Assembly: GCA_037178975.1 (NCBI GenBank) | Contig: JASJZH010000007.1 | Coordinates: forward strand, 18,893-82,892 | Reading direction: 5' to 3' | Length of the DNA stretch: 64,000 nucleotides | From: Oscheius tipulae | Lineage: Eukaryota > Nematoda > Chromadorea > Rhabditida > Rhabditidae | Shown: piece by piece, positions 55,838 to 64,000 of the stretch | Numbering within the stretch: position 1 is the stretch's first letter | Layout: each line of letters opens with the position of its first letter | Position numbers and translations under genes: made by a program | Notes under the pieces: generated by a model | What the model saw: only the letters and a program-made list of their open reading frames with translations | The model's database searches: none | Told to the model about the DNA's origin: nothing

Positions 55838-56344
55838 ATTTTCTATCCATATATTCTCATAACCTAACTGCTTTACTGCCAGATATCTGATATAACCATT
55901 TTTCAGGAGTCTCAACCCATTTGGTTGCAACTCTGTCTCAACAGGTTTATCAGTCATCTGATTTTCATTAATATATCTGAGAATTATATCTAGCTTTTCT
56001 TGCCTTGGAACAGTATCCAGATACTCATTTGGAATCTCAATTAGCTCAAGTGGCCAGAGTAGTTTACCATCTTTATTAAGTGCTTCACTTGATCTTAATT
56101 CTTTTATCCATACATCCTCTATATCCAATATCTTGGAAGCTAAAAATGCTATATATCCATCTTTTAAGTAGTAAGTTTGGTTATGCAGAGGTATCACAGA
56201 AACAGGATCCGGCATTTCACCTTGAGCCTTGTAGTAATCCATGGTTGCCTTTAATTTATTCTCTCTTGGCTTTGTACGAAGAAATTCGTTGGGTACCACT
56301 ATATCTTTTACTTTTGATGTTTTTCTGGAAATCGTTTTTTCCAT
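55835..56344 (-). CDS. Protein with duplicated ParB-like domain
   Basis: 169 aa from ATG 56344 (AGGTGG 6 nt upstream). Two tandem repeats of ~65 residues: VPNEFLRTKPRENKLKATMDY..LKDGYIAFLASKILDIEDVWI and IPNEYLDTVPRQEKLDIILRY..LKNGYIRYLAVKQLGYENIWI. The pattern (P-x-x-[FY]-L..P..x-K-L..x-L-x-[DN]-G-Y-x-R/A-x-L-A) resembles ParB/sulfiredoxin-like folds, but the catalytic residues are not evident. The open frame extends upstream to 56425 and joins the next gene if one A is added at ~56467, so the two may be one ~285-aa protein. Confidence 0.5.
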   Translation of the reverse strand: MEKTISRKTSKVKDIVVPNEFLRTKPRENKLKATMDYYKAQGEMPDPVSVIPLHNQTYYLKDGYIAFLASKILDIEDVWIKELRSSEALNKDGKLLWPLELIEIPNEYLDTVPRQEKLDIILRYINENQMTDKPVETELQPNGLRLLKNGYIRYLAVKQLGYENIWIEN

Positions 56345-56445
56345 ACTAACCACCTGATCAATACATTTTATCTGATACGCTATAACCCCAATCTCTCCAT
56401 CTATAATACCGAATGGCAGATCCAAAGTTATCTCCCCTTGAATTT

Positions 56446-56688
56446 TTAACTTGCATTGATAAATATTTTCCCTATCACCATGAGTTCAGACTCGACTTTC
56501 TCTCTCTGTTTGTCCGTTATAAGTATTGTATAATGGATTTCCCTGCTTGGTAGTGGTAATCCTTTCGGAGCATTTTCACTTCCACTTACTTTAACGTCCA
56601 AGCAGTTCCAATAATATTTATCGTTAGCTGGATTTTTTATTCTCTTTATATGCTCTATAAACTCCGTTATCTCTATCTTGCCTGCCAT
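56446..56688 (-). CDS. Small protein, possible OB-like domain; may be the N-terminal part of the downstream gene
   Basis: 80 aa from ATG 56688 (GGAGG 8 nt upstream). MAGKIEITEFIEHIKRIKNP and YYWNCLDVKVSG..HYTILITDKQREKVESEL read as a beta-rich domain. After one missing A at ~56467 the sequence continues YQCKLKIQGEITLDLPFG into the frame of the downstream gene. Fold assignment is weak. Confidence 0.4.
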   Translation of the reverse strand: MAGKIEITEFIEHIKRIKNPANDKYYWNCLDVKVSGSENAPKGLPLPSREIHYTILITDKQREKVESELMVIGKIFINAS

Positions 56689-56791
56689 CCCTACATCCTC
56701 CTTCTTCAATAATTGGAACCAATTGATACAATATGTATTTTTATATTCTTCACTATCTATATCTACCATAGATGAGCTCATATAATCCATA

Positions 56792-58748
56792 CTTTTTTCT
56801 CCGGATCCTCCAGCTCATGATCCGGACGACGGCGCAGCTGCTCGCTATGCCGGATCTCCTGCAGACTGGCCATACTGAGCTGCCGGCGATCGCTTCGCCG
56901 CGTACCAGGTATCCTGGATCCTCCAGCGCATCGATCCGGACGACGTGCGTAGCAGCTCGCTTTTTCGGATCTCCTGCAGACTGGCCATACTGCTCTGCTG
57001 GCGATCGCTTCGCCGCGCACCAGGTATCCTGGATTCCTTCAGCGCAGCGATCCGGACGACGGCGCAGCTGCTCGCTATGCCGGGTCTCCTGCAGACTGGC
57101 CATACTGAGCTGCCGGCGATCGCTTCGCCGCGCACCAGGTATCCTGGACTCCTTCAGCGCAGCGATCCGGACGACGGCGCAGCTGCTCGCTATGCCGGAT
57201 CTCCTGCAGGCTGGCCACAATTACGCTGCCGGTGATCGTTTCGCCGCGCACCAGGTATCCTGGATTGCTTCAGCTCATCGGATCCGGACGACAGCCGCAG
57301 CTGCTCGCTGCTCCGGATCTCCTGCAGGCTGCCCAATTACGCTGCCGGTGATCGTTTCGCCGCGCACCAGGTATCCTGGATTGCTTCAGCTCATCGGATC
57401 CGGACGACAGCCGCAGCTGCTCGCTGCTCCGGATCTCCTGCAGGCTGGCCACAATTACGCTGCCAGTGATCGTTTCGCCGCGCACCAGGTATCCTGGATT
57501 GCTTCAGCTCATCGGATCCGGACGACAGCCGCAGCTGCTCGCTGCTCGGATCTCCTGCGAGCTGGCCACAATTACGCTGCCGGTGATCGTTTCGCCGCGC
57601 ACCAGGTATCCTGGATTGCTTCAGCTCATCGGATCCGGACGACAGCCGCAGCTGCTCGCTGCTCCGGATCTCCTGCAGGCTGGCCATCTGCGTTACCGGC
57701 GATCGTTTCGCCGCGCACCAGGTATCCTGGATTGCTTCAGCTCATCGGATCCGGACGACAGCCGCAGTTGCTCGCTGTTCCGGATCTCCTGCAGGCTGGC
57801 CACAATTACGCTGCCAGTGATCGTTTCGCCGCGCACCAGGTATCCTGGATTGCTTCAGTTCCCGGTCGGCCCGGACGACGGTCGCAGTTGCTCGCTGCTC
57901 CGGTTTCTCCTGCAGGCTGGCCACAATTACGCTGCCGGTGATCGTTTCGCCGCGCACCAGGTATCTAGATTCCTTCAGCTCATCGGATCCGGACGACAGT
58001 GCAGCTGCTCGCTGCTTCGGATCTCCTGTAGACTGCCATAATTACGCTGCCGGCAATCGCGCGGCCATGCACCAGGTATCCTGGTTCCTTCAGCTCATCG
58101 GATCCGGACGACTGGTGCAGCTGCTCGCTGCTTCGGATCTCCTGTAGACTGCCATAATTACGCTGCCGGCAATCGCGCGGCCATGCACCAGGTATCCTGG
58201 ATTCCTTCAGCTCATCGGATCCGGATGACGGGCGCTGCTGCTCGCTATTCCGGATCTCCTGCAGACGGCCATACTGCGCTGCCGGCGATCGGCTCCACAG
58301 AGCACCAGGTAATCCTGGATTCCTTCAGCGCAGCCATCCGGACGACGGCGCTGCTGCTCGCTATTCTGGATCTCCTGCAGGCTGGCCATATTGCTCTGCC
58401 GGCGATCGTTTCGCTGCACACAGGTATTCTGGATTCCTTTCAGCCCATCGATCCGGACGACGGCGCTGCTGCTCGCTATTCCGGATCTCCTGCAGACTGG
58501 CCATAATTACGCTGCCGGCAATCGCGCGGCCATGCACCAGGCATCCTGGATTCCTTCAGCCCATCGATCCGGAGGACGTGCGTAGCAGCTCGCCATGCCC
58601 GGGCACCTGCAGAGCGGTCATACTACGCTGCCGGCGATCGTTTCGCCGCGCACCAGATATCATGGATTCCTTCAGCTCATCGGATCCGGAGGACGGGCGC
58701 TGCTGCTCGCTATTCCGGATGTTGGCCATATTGCACTGCTGACGATCC
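56792..58748. repeat. 118-bp repeat array 6 (about 17 units)
   Basis: R orientation, the longest and most varied array: units of 107-119 bp, several with short deletions, GCGATCGC often changed to GTGATCGT, and (C/A)TAATTACGCTGCC replacing CATACTGCGCTGCC. It fills the whole gap between the OB-like and HNH genes. Confidence 0.9.
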
Positions 58749-58779
58749 ACCGCGGCAACCAAGCATTTTTAACCCGCAG

Positions 58780-59162
58780 TTATTTTTTTCTAATCTTGCT
58801 ATTTTTCCTTCTGAGATACTCTTGGAATTCTGCGACCGACATATTACCACGCCTTGAATTACATTTTATACAGGCACAGATTAAATTCCTTCTATGGTTT
58901 GTTCCTCCTTTAGATCGAGGAATAATGTGGTCCACTGATGTACCATGTTCACCACAAAAAAAACATAAATAATTTGCCTCTTCTAACACTCGTTTCTTTA
59001 CCGATGTTTTTATATTGTTGCCTGTCCCATATGAACTACATGCTCGGCATACATGTCTTCTCACACGGTTTCCATTAGATAGCTTCCTAACAATAGGAAA
59101 GCTTTTTTACATTTTTCTGTCCCACAAATTTTACATATTCGTACCTCTAATTCTTCTTCCAT
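58780..59162 (-). CDS. HNH endonuclease with N-terminal zinc site (one frame break)
   Basis: About 127 aa when joined. The C-terminal HNH domain is intact: YLCFFCGEHGTSVDHIIPRS, KGGTNHRRNLICACIKCNSR. The N-terminus has ICKICGTEKCKK and, after one missing A in a run of six at ~59105, RRHVCRACSS, giving a second metal cluster. Such small HNH nucleases are often mobile or mobilise neighbours. It abuts array 6. Confidence 0.75.
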
Positions 59163-59209
59163 TTTAATTGTCCCCTTTACAGATTGTAACGTGTTGAAAT
59201 TACTGAAAT

Positions 59210-59239
59210 AAAAAACAGAGTAAGTTTTATCTTACTCTG
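59210..59239 (-). terminator. Terminator of the nucleotidase gene
   Basis: CAGAGTAAG / CTTACTCTG; minus strand continues with six T. Confidence 0.8.
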
Positions 59240-59268
59240 CAGCCTATTATACTTATATATTAACCCTT

Positions 59269-59873
59269 TCAAAAACCTGTCACATCCACAAAAGCACGAC
59301 CACTCAAAATTATTTCCCTATCGCCGCTTTTTCTTATAATGGCTTGAATTACATCATAAATTTCTTCTGCATTGTGTACGCGCGTATAACTGTTATCATC
59401 TTTCTCGTAATTTTTATTCCACGGTGCATCCACTAATAATTTATATGTGCAAGCAGATGTCATTACATTTTCTAGCTTATCGTCAATCATAATATCGCCT
59501 GATAGTAAAAATTTTTTGGTGATGGGAATGATATTTCCTCTATCCCACGAAAACTCCGGAAAATGTTCTTCATAGCAAACAATTTTATCTAAGATACCAG
59601 TTACCGGTGAGGACGTTGCAATATACAGTTCGTGTCCCTCCTTAGCAAGCTTGCTTATACATTCTTGCATTCCCGGTTTCGGTAAAAATGATCGATAAAA
59701 GCCAGGTTCTTTGTAATACTTTTCTATACTGGTACCTGGCTTCACGCATTCGACCATTTCGAAGTCCTTAATATCATCTAACTTTAAGTCCTCATTGTAT
59801 TCTGTGTTATAACGATCTATAGCTGGTAGAGTTGCTTCTACTAATACATCATCCGCATCAAAAAAATTCTCAA
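59269..59873 (-). CDS. 5'(3')-deoxyribonucleotidase-like HAD phosphatase (one frame break)
   Basis: About 201 aa when joined. The best start is TTG 59873 (AGAAGG 8 nt upstream); one missing T in a run of seven (59860-59866) separates it from FFDADDVLVEATLPAIDRYN, the HAD D-x-D nucleophile motif. Next come EPGFYRSFLPKPGMQECI, LYIATSSPVTG (second motif Ser/Thr), KKFLLSGDIMIDDKLEN (motif III/IV). NT5C enzymes remove phosphate from deoxyribonucleotides, tuning nucleotide pools. It ends at a good terminator. Confidence 0.75.
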
Positions 59874-60021
59874 TCTAATCGCCTTCTCTCTTCAGTAGTG
59901 GCCCATTTGATATACTTCTAATCTTAACCGACTGTGTAAAAGCTTCATTGCGCGTAAATTCATGGATATATAGGATAGACCCCGGGTCATTTCAAGTTAA
60001 GAAATGATCATAAATTGCTTT

Positions 60022-60918
60022 TCACCCTTTTATCCGAACCAAATGTCCCTCTTGGATGAAAGAATCATTACGAGAAGAATGTACAGTAATAGGACTATTT
60101 TGTTCAAACGACCATTCGTATCGCCCCTTGATCCAACCATCACCAAATTTAACTTCTATGTAGCTGCCGGCGTGTAGCCGTTCTCCACCAACAAAATGTC
60201 GTAATCCATTGGAAGGGCCATCATGACCCATCGTTATCCGACCTTCAATCATTCCTACTTTTTTTGGCTCCGGAGTCATTGGATCCTTTTCTCCGACCCA
60301 TTTTTTTGCATTCAATTGTAAACCTGGGATCGGTTCGACCCAATCTGCATCACCAAAGTGCAATCCTGTGTTGTTTGCAAATTCATCTGCAGTAAACAAT
60401 ATCCTGAGTTCACTAAATGAAGGAACTTGCACTGTTTCTTCTCCTACTTCTGGAAACTTGCGGTAGATTAAAGATGACCATACATCCGCTACAAAGTCAT
60501 CATTAGATTTCAGTTCGAATCTAGGTAGCTTGCTCATGTATTCCTTTCTCTTTTTCCCAATGCTTTCTCTGTCTTCTTCCTCTTTAATTCTTGAGTAATA
60601 TGGATAGAGTAAGTTCATCCCGAAGTGGAATAAATGTATATTAATTTTAGCGTCCATGAGCTCGTCCAATAAAAATTTTAGCATTTCTGTGCGATGGGAT
60701 TTCGTTTTCGGATCCACGTATACATTATATTTACGGACCAAGTTTCTAAAAAAACTTTGAGGGTATCCATATACATAGTGCTCCGGCCATTGCCGAACAA
60801 TAAGCGGCCAAACTGCACCTGCCCATCCATCCATCCCTCTTGTCATAATTCTTTCGAAAAACATACTAAGTGACTGCAGCTGCTCACTAAACTCTACTTT
60901 GGTTTCCATTAAATTCAC
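60022..60918 (-). CDS. Hypothetical protein with DUF5348-like C-terminus
   Basis: 298 aa (GTG 60918, or ATG 60909; AAGGAG lies just upstream). The N-terminal ~200 residues are helical and unrecognised (MFFERIMTRGMDGWAGAVWPLIVRQW). The C-terminal ~80 residues are a small beta domain: GRITMGHDGPSNGLRHFVGG, ERLHAGSYIEVKFGDGWIKG, RYEW..GHLVRIKG, matching the 'L-h-x-G-x-x-h-e-V..W-i-x-g-R-h-E..G-x-x-V-R' plan of DUF5348. Function unknown. Confidence 0.5.
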   Translation of the reverse strand: MNLMETKVEFSEQLQSLSMFFERIMTRGMDGWAGAVWPLIVRQWPEHYVYGYPQSFFRNLVRKYNVYVDPKTKSHRTEMLKFLLDELMDAKINIHLFHFGMNLLYPYYSRIKEEEDRESIGKKRKEYMSKLPRFELKSNDDFVADVWSSLIYRKFPEVGEETVQVPSFSELRILFTADEFANNTGLHFGDADWVEPIPGLQLNAKKWVGEKDPMTPEPKKVGMIEGRITMGHDGPSNGLRHFVGGERLHAGSYIEVKFGDGWIKGRYEWSFEQNSPITVHSSRNDSFIQEGHLVRIKG

Positions 60919-60973
60919 TCGCTCCTTCTAATTGAGATACATATAGCCAATCAAAACTCTTCATCAGATTCAT

Positions 60974-61426
60974 TCAGTTTGCTAATTTCTTTTTTAGAAA
61001 GAACCTATCACCTGGTAGATTGAGGTGATGCATCTTCTTAACGCAATTAGGACAAAGGGCAACGACGCTCTCCCTTTGTTCGTCCAAAGAGAATAGTTCC
61101 AGATATGGTTGCCCATCTGAAGTAATAAATGGCGCCATTCTACTGCAAAGTTCACAGTTTCCCTCTGCCCTTTCATTTATCTTGTTACGGATAAAAATAT
61201 CTTCAATCTTAACTACGTCGGGAGTGTGCTTGTCCAAGAAAAACTCTAACGAAACGTTAAACAAGTAGGCTATTTTCAGGAGCGTTTCCAAATCCGGTTT
61301 TCGTTCTCCACGTTCATACATTCCTATTGTAGATTTAGAAACATTTACTTGATCTGCTAACTGTTCAATCGTCCAATGTTTAGATTTTCTCAAGACCCTT
61401 ATTTGAGCACCTATAATTTCTCTCAT
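60974..61426 (-). CDS. XRE regulator fused to a degenerate HNH-like zinc domain
   Basis: 150 aa. HTH at residues 1-60 (IGAQIRVLRKSKHWTIEQLA, DQVNVSKSTIGMYERGERKP). A C-terminal zinc domain has CELCSRMAPF, GQPYLELFSLDEQ and VALCPNCVKKMHHLNLPG. This mirrors McrA-like HNH domains (C-x-x-C..PYLEVHH..ALCPNCH), but the catalytic HH is replaced by LF and the CH by CV, so it is likely a binding module rather than a nuclease. Confidence 0.65.
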   Translation of the reverse strand: MREIIGAQIRVLRKSKHWTIEQLADQVNVSKSTIGMYERGERKPDLETLLKIAYLFNVSLEFFLDKHTPDVVKIEDIFIRNKINERAEGNCELCSRMAPFITSDGQPYLELFSLDEQRESVVALCPNCVKKMHHLNLPGDRFFLKKKLAN

Positions 61427-61482
61427 GGTGTTTCCCTTCTGATATTTATGTCTTCATGTTCGTACTATTGATGAGACCAAAT

Positions 61483-61665
61483 TTAAATTTTATCCAGCTC
61501 TCTGTGGTAAAAGAACGTCCCAGGGTATTCGATTATAGTGTACGTGTAACTACGGATATTTCCGGGGAATGCCGTAATAGACCATTCATTTATTGTCACA
61601 GTCTCACCCGTTTCCTTTAACTTAACCTTTTCCCTATCTTCAAAATGTTCTGACTGTTCAGACAT
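61483..61665 (-). CDS. Hypothetical 60-aa protein
   Basis: Acidic N-terminus (SEQSEHFEDREKVKL) and a small beta-type region (TGETVTINEWSITAFPGNIRS). AAGGAGA precedes ATG. No family recognised. Confidence 0.4.
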   Translation of the reverse strand: MSEQSEHFEDREKVKLKETGETVTINEWSITAFPGNIRSYTYTIIEYPGTFFYHRELDKI

Positions 61666-61721
61666 GTGTCTCTATCTCCTTATAAGTTGATTAGTGTTTC
61701 GACATCTAAAGGATAAAATAT

Positions 61722-62033
61722 TTAAATGCTACAATCACTTATATCAACCCCGAATTCTTTGGCGACTTCGCCAATAATACGAATACGTTCTGCAGGATTT
61801 TCTTCTTCAGCAGCTGCTAGTACTAAACGATATGCGACAGCAAAGGAATGACCTGGATCGGCCAGAAACTTTTCTCTTATTTGCTTTTTATTACATTTTT
61901 CAACGACTAAATCTTCATGCTGCTCCAATTCTTCCAGATCCGGCAGTAATTCACCACAATGGGGACAATGACCGCAAATCCCCATGCGCACATCCTGGCC
62001 ACACTCTCCACAAATCATAAGATTCATATGCAT
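61722..62033 (-). CDS. Zinc-ribbon protein
   Basis: 103 aa. CGECGQDVRMGICGHCPHCGELL contains three CxxC-type pairs near the N-terminus; a helical C-terminal part follows (FAVAYRLVLAAAEEENPAERIRIIGEVAKEF). GGAGG precedes ATG. A nucleic-acid or protein-binding role is possible. Confidence 0.5.
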   Translation of the reverse strand: MHMNLMICGECGQDVRMGICGHCPHCGELLPDLEELEQHEDLVVEKCNKKQIREKFLADPGHSFAVAYRLVLAAAEEENPAERIRIIGEVAKEFGVDISDCSI

Positions 62034-62063
62034 CGACCTCCATTTTGATTTTGTCCAGCTGAT

Positions 62064-62447
62064 CTATTCCATAACGGGCTGTCTTACCTCAAGTATTGTA
62101 CCGCCCGAATATTCAAAAAATTCGCAACCGTTTACCAAGCAAGTCACAATTGCTCGGGTATCGTCTTCAGAATCAACCCATGCTGAAAGGTTACTTGTTG
62201 TCTTGCCACAGCGAGGACATTTTACATCCTTAATACTATCCATGATAGCTATTAATGTCTCAGTATCCGAATGCAGGATTGTCTCCTTCAGCAACTCGAC
62301 TCTAGCACTAATTTCATCAAATTCATTAACAGCCAATTCATACTCGTCATTACTCAATCCTTCTCTAAGAGAATATGTTGTGTACTGGATCATTAAATAA
62401 AACTTTTCGTTATTGACATAAAACTGCTTATCATCGATGGACCTCAC
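62064..62447 (-). CDS. Zinc-finger protein, unknown
   Basis: 127 aa. The middle has VKCPRCGKTTSNLSAWV and, further on, VTCLVNGCEFFEY, a four-Cys metal site; helical N-terminal half (AVNEFDEISARVELLKETIL). It starts 4 nt before the stop of the upstream gene. Confidence 0.45.
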   Translation of the reverse strand: MRSIDDKQFYVNNEKFYLMIQYTTYSLREGLSNDEYELAVNEFDEISARVELLKETILHSDTETLIAIMDSIKDVKCPRCGKTTSNLSAWVDSEDDTRAIVTCLVNGCEFFEYSGGTILEVRQPVME

Positions 62448-62656
62448 CGATCCGAGTCTACCCTTCCATTATTTTTGTAGAACTCTTCCCACTTTTTAGA
62501 AAGTTCTTCACTTGAATTTGCTTCGAGAACTATCGTCTTATTATTCTTAAAAAGCATATTTCCCCATCTACCAGATAAATTACTCTCTTTCGATTTTTCT
62601 ATTTCTAAAATTTTTTTTAATTTTCTCTTCAATTTCCATATATCTAACCAGATCAT
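62444..62656 (-). CDS. Hypothetical small basic protein
   Basis: About 70 aa from ATG 62656 (AAGGAG 8 nt upstream). Lys-rich helix (LDIWKLKRKLKKILEIEKSK) then a beta hairpin (NNKTIVLEANSSEELSKKW). Overlaps the zinc-finger gene start by 4 nt. Confidence 0.4.
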   Translation of the reverse strand: MIWLDIWKLKRKLKKILEIEKSKESNLSGRWGNMLFKNNKTIVLEANSSEELSKKWEEFYKNNGRVDSDR

Positions 62657-62775
62657 CTTATTCACTCCTTGAGGTGCATAATGTATTTTCAAAATCATTT
62701 GGTTAAAATTTTTAACGTAGACTCACAGCCGCTTCCATTGTCTTTCTAATTTACATCGCTTGTGTTCATTTACAA

Positions 62776-63258
62776 TCAGCAGCTCCAGAAGATGATCATT
62801 TTTTCATCCTTCAGCCGCTTGTCAGCTTCAGCTTGATAATGGCTGAACATATCTTTCAAAAACATTGTCGTTTGATCCAGTTCGATAAAACAAGAGATTG
62901 GTGTTTGATTCCATATTATCTTAGTACCATCTGTAGTTATAAAGTGTAAATCCCCATCTTTCGGATGTTGATATGTATCGCTGGTAAGGTCGTACCCGTT
63001 AATCTCTTCGATCTCTATGACGTCACTTTCCTTGTAATTCTCATGAGATGCATGTAGATATATACGCATGCCAGGGCGGTAATCGGTGTACGATAAACCA
63101 AGAAGAAAAGGATCGTCTGAGCGGTAAATATCGAGTAGTCCGCTAACACACCCAAGAGCATTATCATAAGCGTTGGATGCCTGATGATCTCCCCGTGCTC
63201 CTGCAGCTTGCATATAACCAGTGATCTTATCAATAGTTCTTTGTATATGTAATCGCAT
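62776..63258 (-). CDS. Hypothetical protein
   Basis: 160 aa from ATG 63258 (GGTGAT upstream). N-terminal helical hairpin (TIDKITGYMQAAGARGDHQASNAYDNAL) and a beta-rich C-terminal part (MRIYLHASHENYKESDVIEI). No family recognised. Confidence 0.4.
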   Translation of the reverse strand: MRLHIQRTIDKITGYMQAAGARGDHQASNAYDNALGCVSGLLDIYRSDDPFLLGLSYTDYRPGMRIYLHASHENYKESDVIEIEEINGYDLTSDTYQHPKDGDLHFITTDGTKIIWNQTPISCFIELDQTTMFLKDMFSHYQAEADKRLKDEKMIIFWSC

Positions 63259-63370
63259 ATATCCATCACCTTCAATTTTTATTTTGATGCCTGATCTAGT
63301 GCACATCTGCCAAAGCTCTGCACTGCTAAATATCTTCTTGAGATATTAATCTCTGTCAGTACATCAACAT

Positions 63371-63658
63371 TTAATTTTGTCTATCAACTTCTGATCGAAT
63401 CTCCATATCTTCATCGAGAGAGAGATCAAACACTATTTCACGATGAAGCTGAGGTGTTTTTATATGCCCTTTTGACATACCAAGAGAACCAAACTCTATC
63501 TGAAAAAGTTGACCCTCCGATGGTTTGACCAAGTGTAGGTTCCTGGAAGCTTTAAGCACTTGAATCAGTTTTTCCTTACTAATGCTGTCCGTTCTATCTG
63601 ATCCTTTATAAGCTCCGTGTTCACCGGCTCCCATTCCAAGTTTCCCTACTCTCTTCAC
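63371..63658 (-). CDS. Hypothetical protein
   Basis: 95 aa, GTG start with AGGAGTG upstream. KLIQVLKASRNLHLV-like helix followed by a beta segment (GQLFQIEFGSLGMSKGHIKT). No family recognised. Confidence 0.4.
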   Translation of the reverse strand: MKRVGKLGMGAGEHGAYKGSDRTDSISKEKLIQVLKASRNLHLVKPSEGQLFQIEFGSLGMSKGHIKTPQLHREIVFDLSLDEDMEIRSEVDRQN

Positions 63659-63726
63659 ATAAATCCACTCCTCTTAAAAATTTCCTCTTTGCTAGGTGTC
63701 ATATATCATAGTCAATGCAATTCCTT

Positions 63727-63816
63727 TTATGTACCAATTCGACTTATGAACTTCCACCATCCTCTAAGTGCGACCACAATCCCGGTAATTAAAAAAGACA
63801 TCAAGAAAACGAACAT
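63727..63816 (-). CDS. Candidate 29-aa hydrophobic peptide
   Basis: MFVFLMSFLITGIVVALRGW followed by WKFISRIGT: one membrane helix and a basic end. No clear ribosome site. Confidence 0.25.
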   Translation of the reverse strand: MFVFLMSFLITGIVVALRGWWKFISRIGT

Positions 63817-63858
63817 AAACAAATCAGATAACAGTACAGAATATAAAAATTTTTTTAC

Positions 63859-63942
63859 TTAGGTTAGCAGGGAATATAGAATCATAAAGAACATACCAAT
63901 AATGCCAACATATCCAAAAGTCATGGCAATTTTGAGCAACAT
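63859..63942 (-). CDS. Candidate 27-aa hydrophobic peptide
   Basis: MLLKIAMTFGYVGIIGMFFM followed by ILYSLLT. GAAAGGAG lies 12 nt upstream, a little far. The end of the window (63943-64000) shows nothing else. Confidence 0.3.
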   Translation of the reverse strand: MLLKIAMTFGYVGIIGMFFMILYSLLT

Positions 63943-64000
63943 TGATGTATCAAGCTCCTTTCAGTTATTTAAGTCCGTCTGATTGACTCTAAGCAGCGAT

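Noticed and set aside
58780-59162. Homing endonuclease or group I intron
   Set aside because: The HNH protein is freestanding; no intron core or split host gene is visible around it.
1-64000. Insertion sequences
   Set aside because: No transposase domain, terminal inverted repeats with target duplications, or IS-like frames were found.

Overview
The window looks like part of a large conjugative plasmid of a Paenibacillus-like endospore-forming Firmicute. The evidence is low-to-moderate GC, strong GGAGG ribosome sites with several TTG/GTG starts, S-layer-homology and copper-amine-oxidase-N surface proteins, Spo0E-type phosphatases, a peptide-receptor (RRNPPA) regulator, and an actin-type partition locus. 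No rRNA, tRNA, CRISPR or transposase was found.

Layout. 1-29.3 kb: a long, almost entirely minus-strand transfer region. It reads from a degenerate tyrosine recombinase (29.3 kb) through Tcp-type type IV secretion genes (TcpC, TcpD, TcpE, VirB4-like, VirB6-like; 28.5-20.8 kb), an amidoligase-like protein and small unknowns (20.3-17 kb), a complete Tad/Flp-pilus-like block (TadE-like, M50 peptidase, two CpaE-like proteins, CpaB, TadA, TadB, TadC, pilin, prepilin peptidase; 15.6-6.6 kb), to a lytic transglycosylase/M23 protein and a coupling ATPase that carries two FtsK-gamma-like domains (5.7-0.2 kb). 29.5-32.4 kb: a plus-strand parM-parR locus with centromere-like repeats on both sides, followed by two very large palindromes. 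33.8-38.3 kb: secreted and surface proteins and small enzymes. 40.4-43 kb: a primase-type replication protein with a countertranscript-RNA control region and a small HTH regulator. 43.5-51.3 kb: a secreted protein with a tiny membrane partner and a giant fibronectin-III/SLH surface protein. 51.7-56.7 kb: a sporulation and quorum-sensing cluster containing an HTH-TPR receptor that overlaps a 52-aa exported pro-peptide, two Spo0E-like proteins and two candidate small RNAs. 58.8-64 kb: small enzymes, zinc-ribbon proteins and unknowns.

The most striking DNA feature is a family of ~118-bp tandem units, roughly 70 copies in six arrays (about 15.9-17.0, 32.4-33.7, 38.3-40.0, 45.0-46.4, 52.5-53.1 and 56.8-58.7 kb) plus two solitary copies. 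They make up about 13% of the window. All are intergenic, often directly beyond an intrinsic terminator, and rich in palindromes (GCGATCGC, CAGCTG, CTGCAG, CCAGG-ATA-CCTGG). Their orientation flips between regions.

Caution on quality: at least 15 otherwise well-conserved genes are split by one- or two-base frame breaks, most repaired by adding one A/T to a short A/T run. I therefore report those genes as single spans and note the break. Uncorrected sequencing indels are the simplest explanation, but real decay cannot be excluded.
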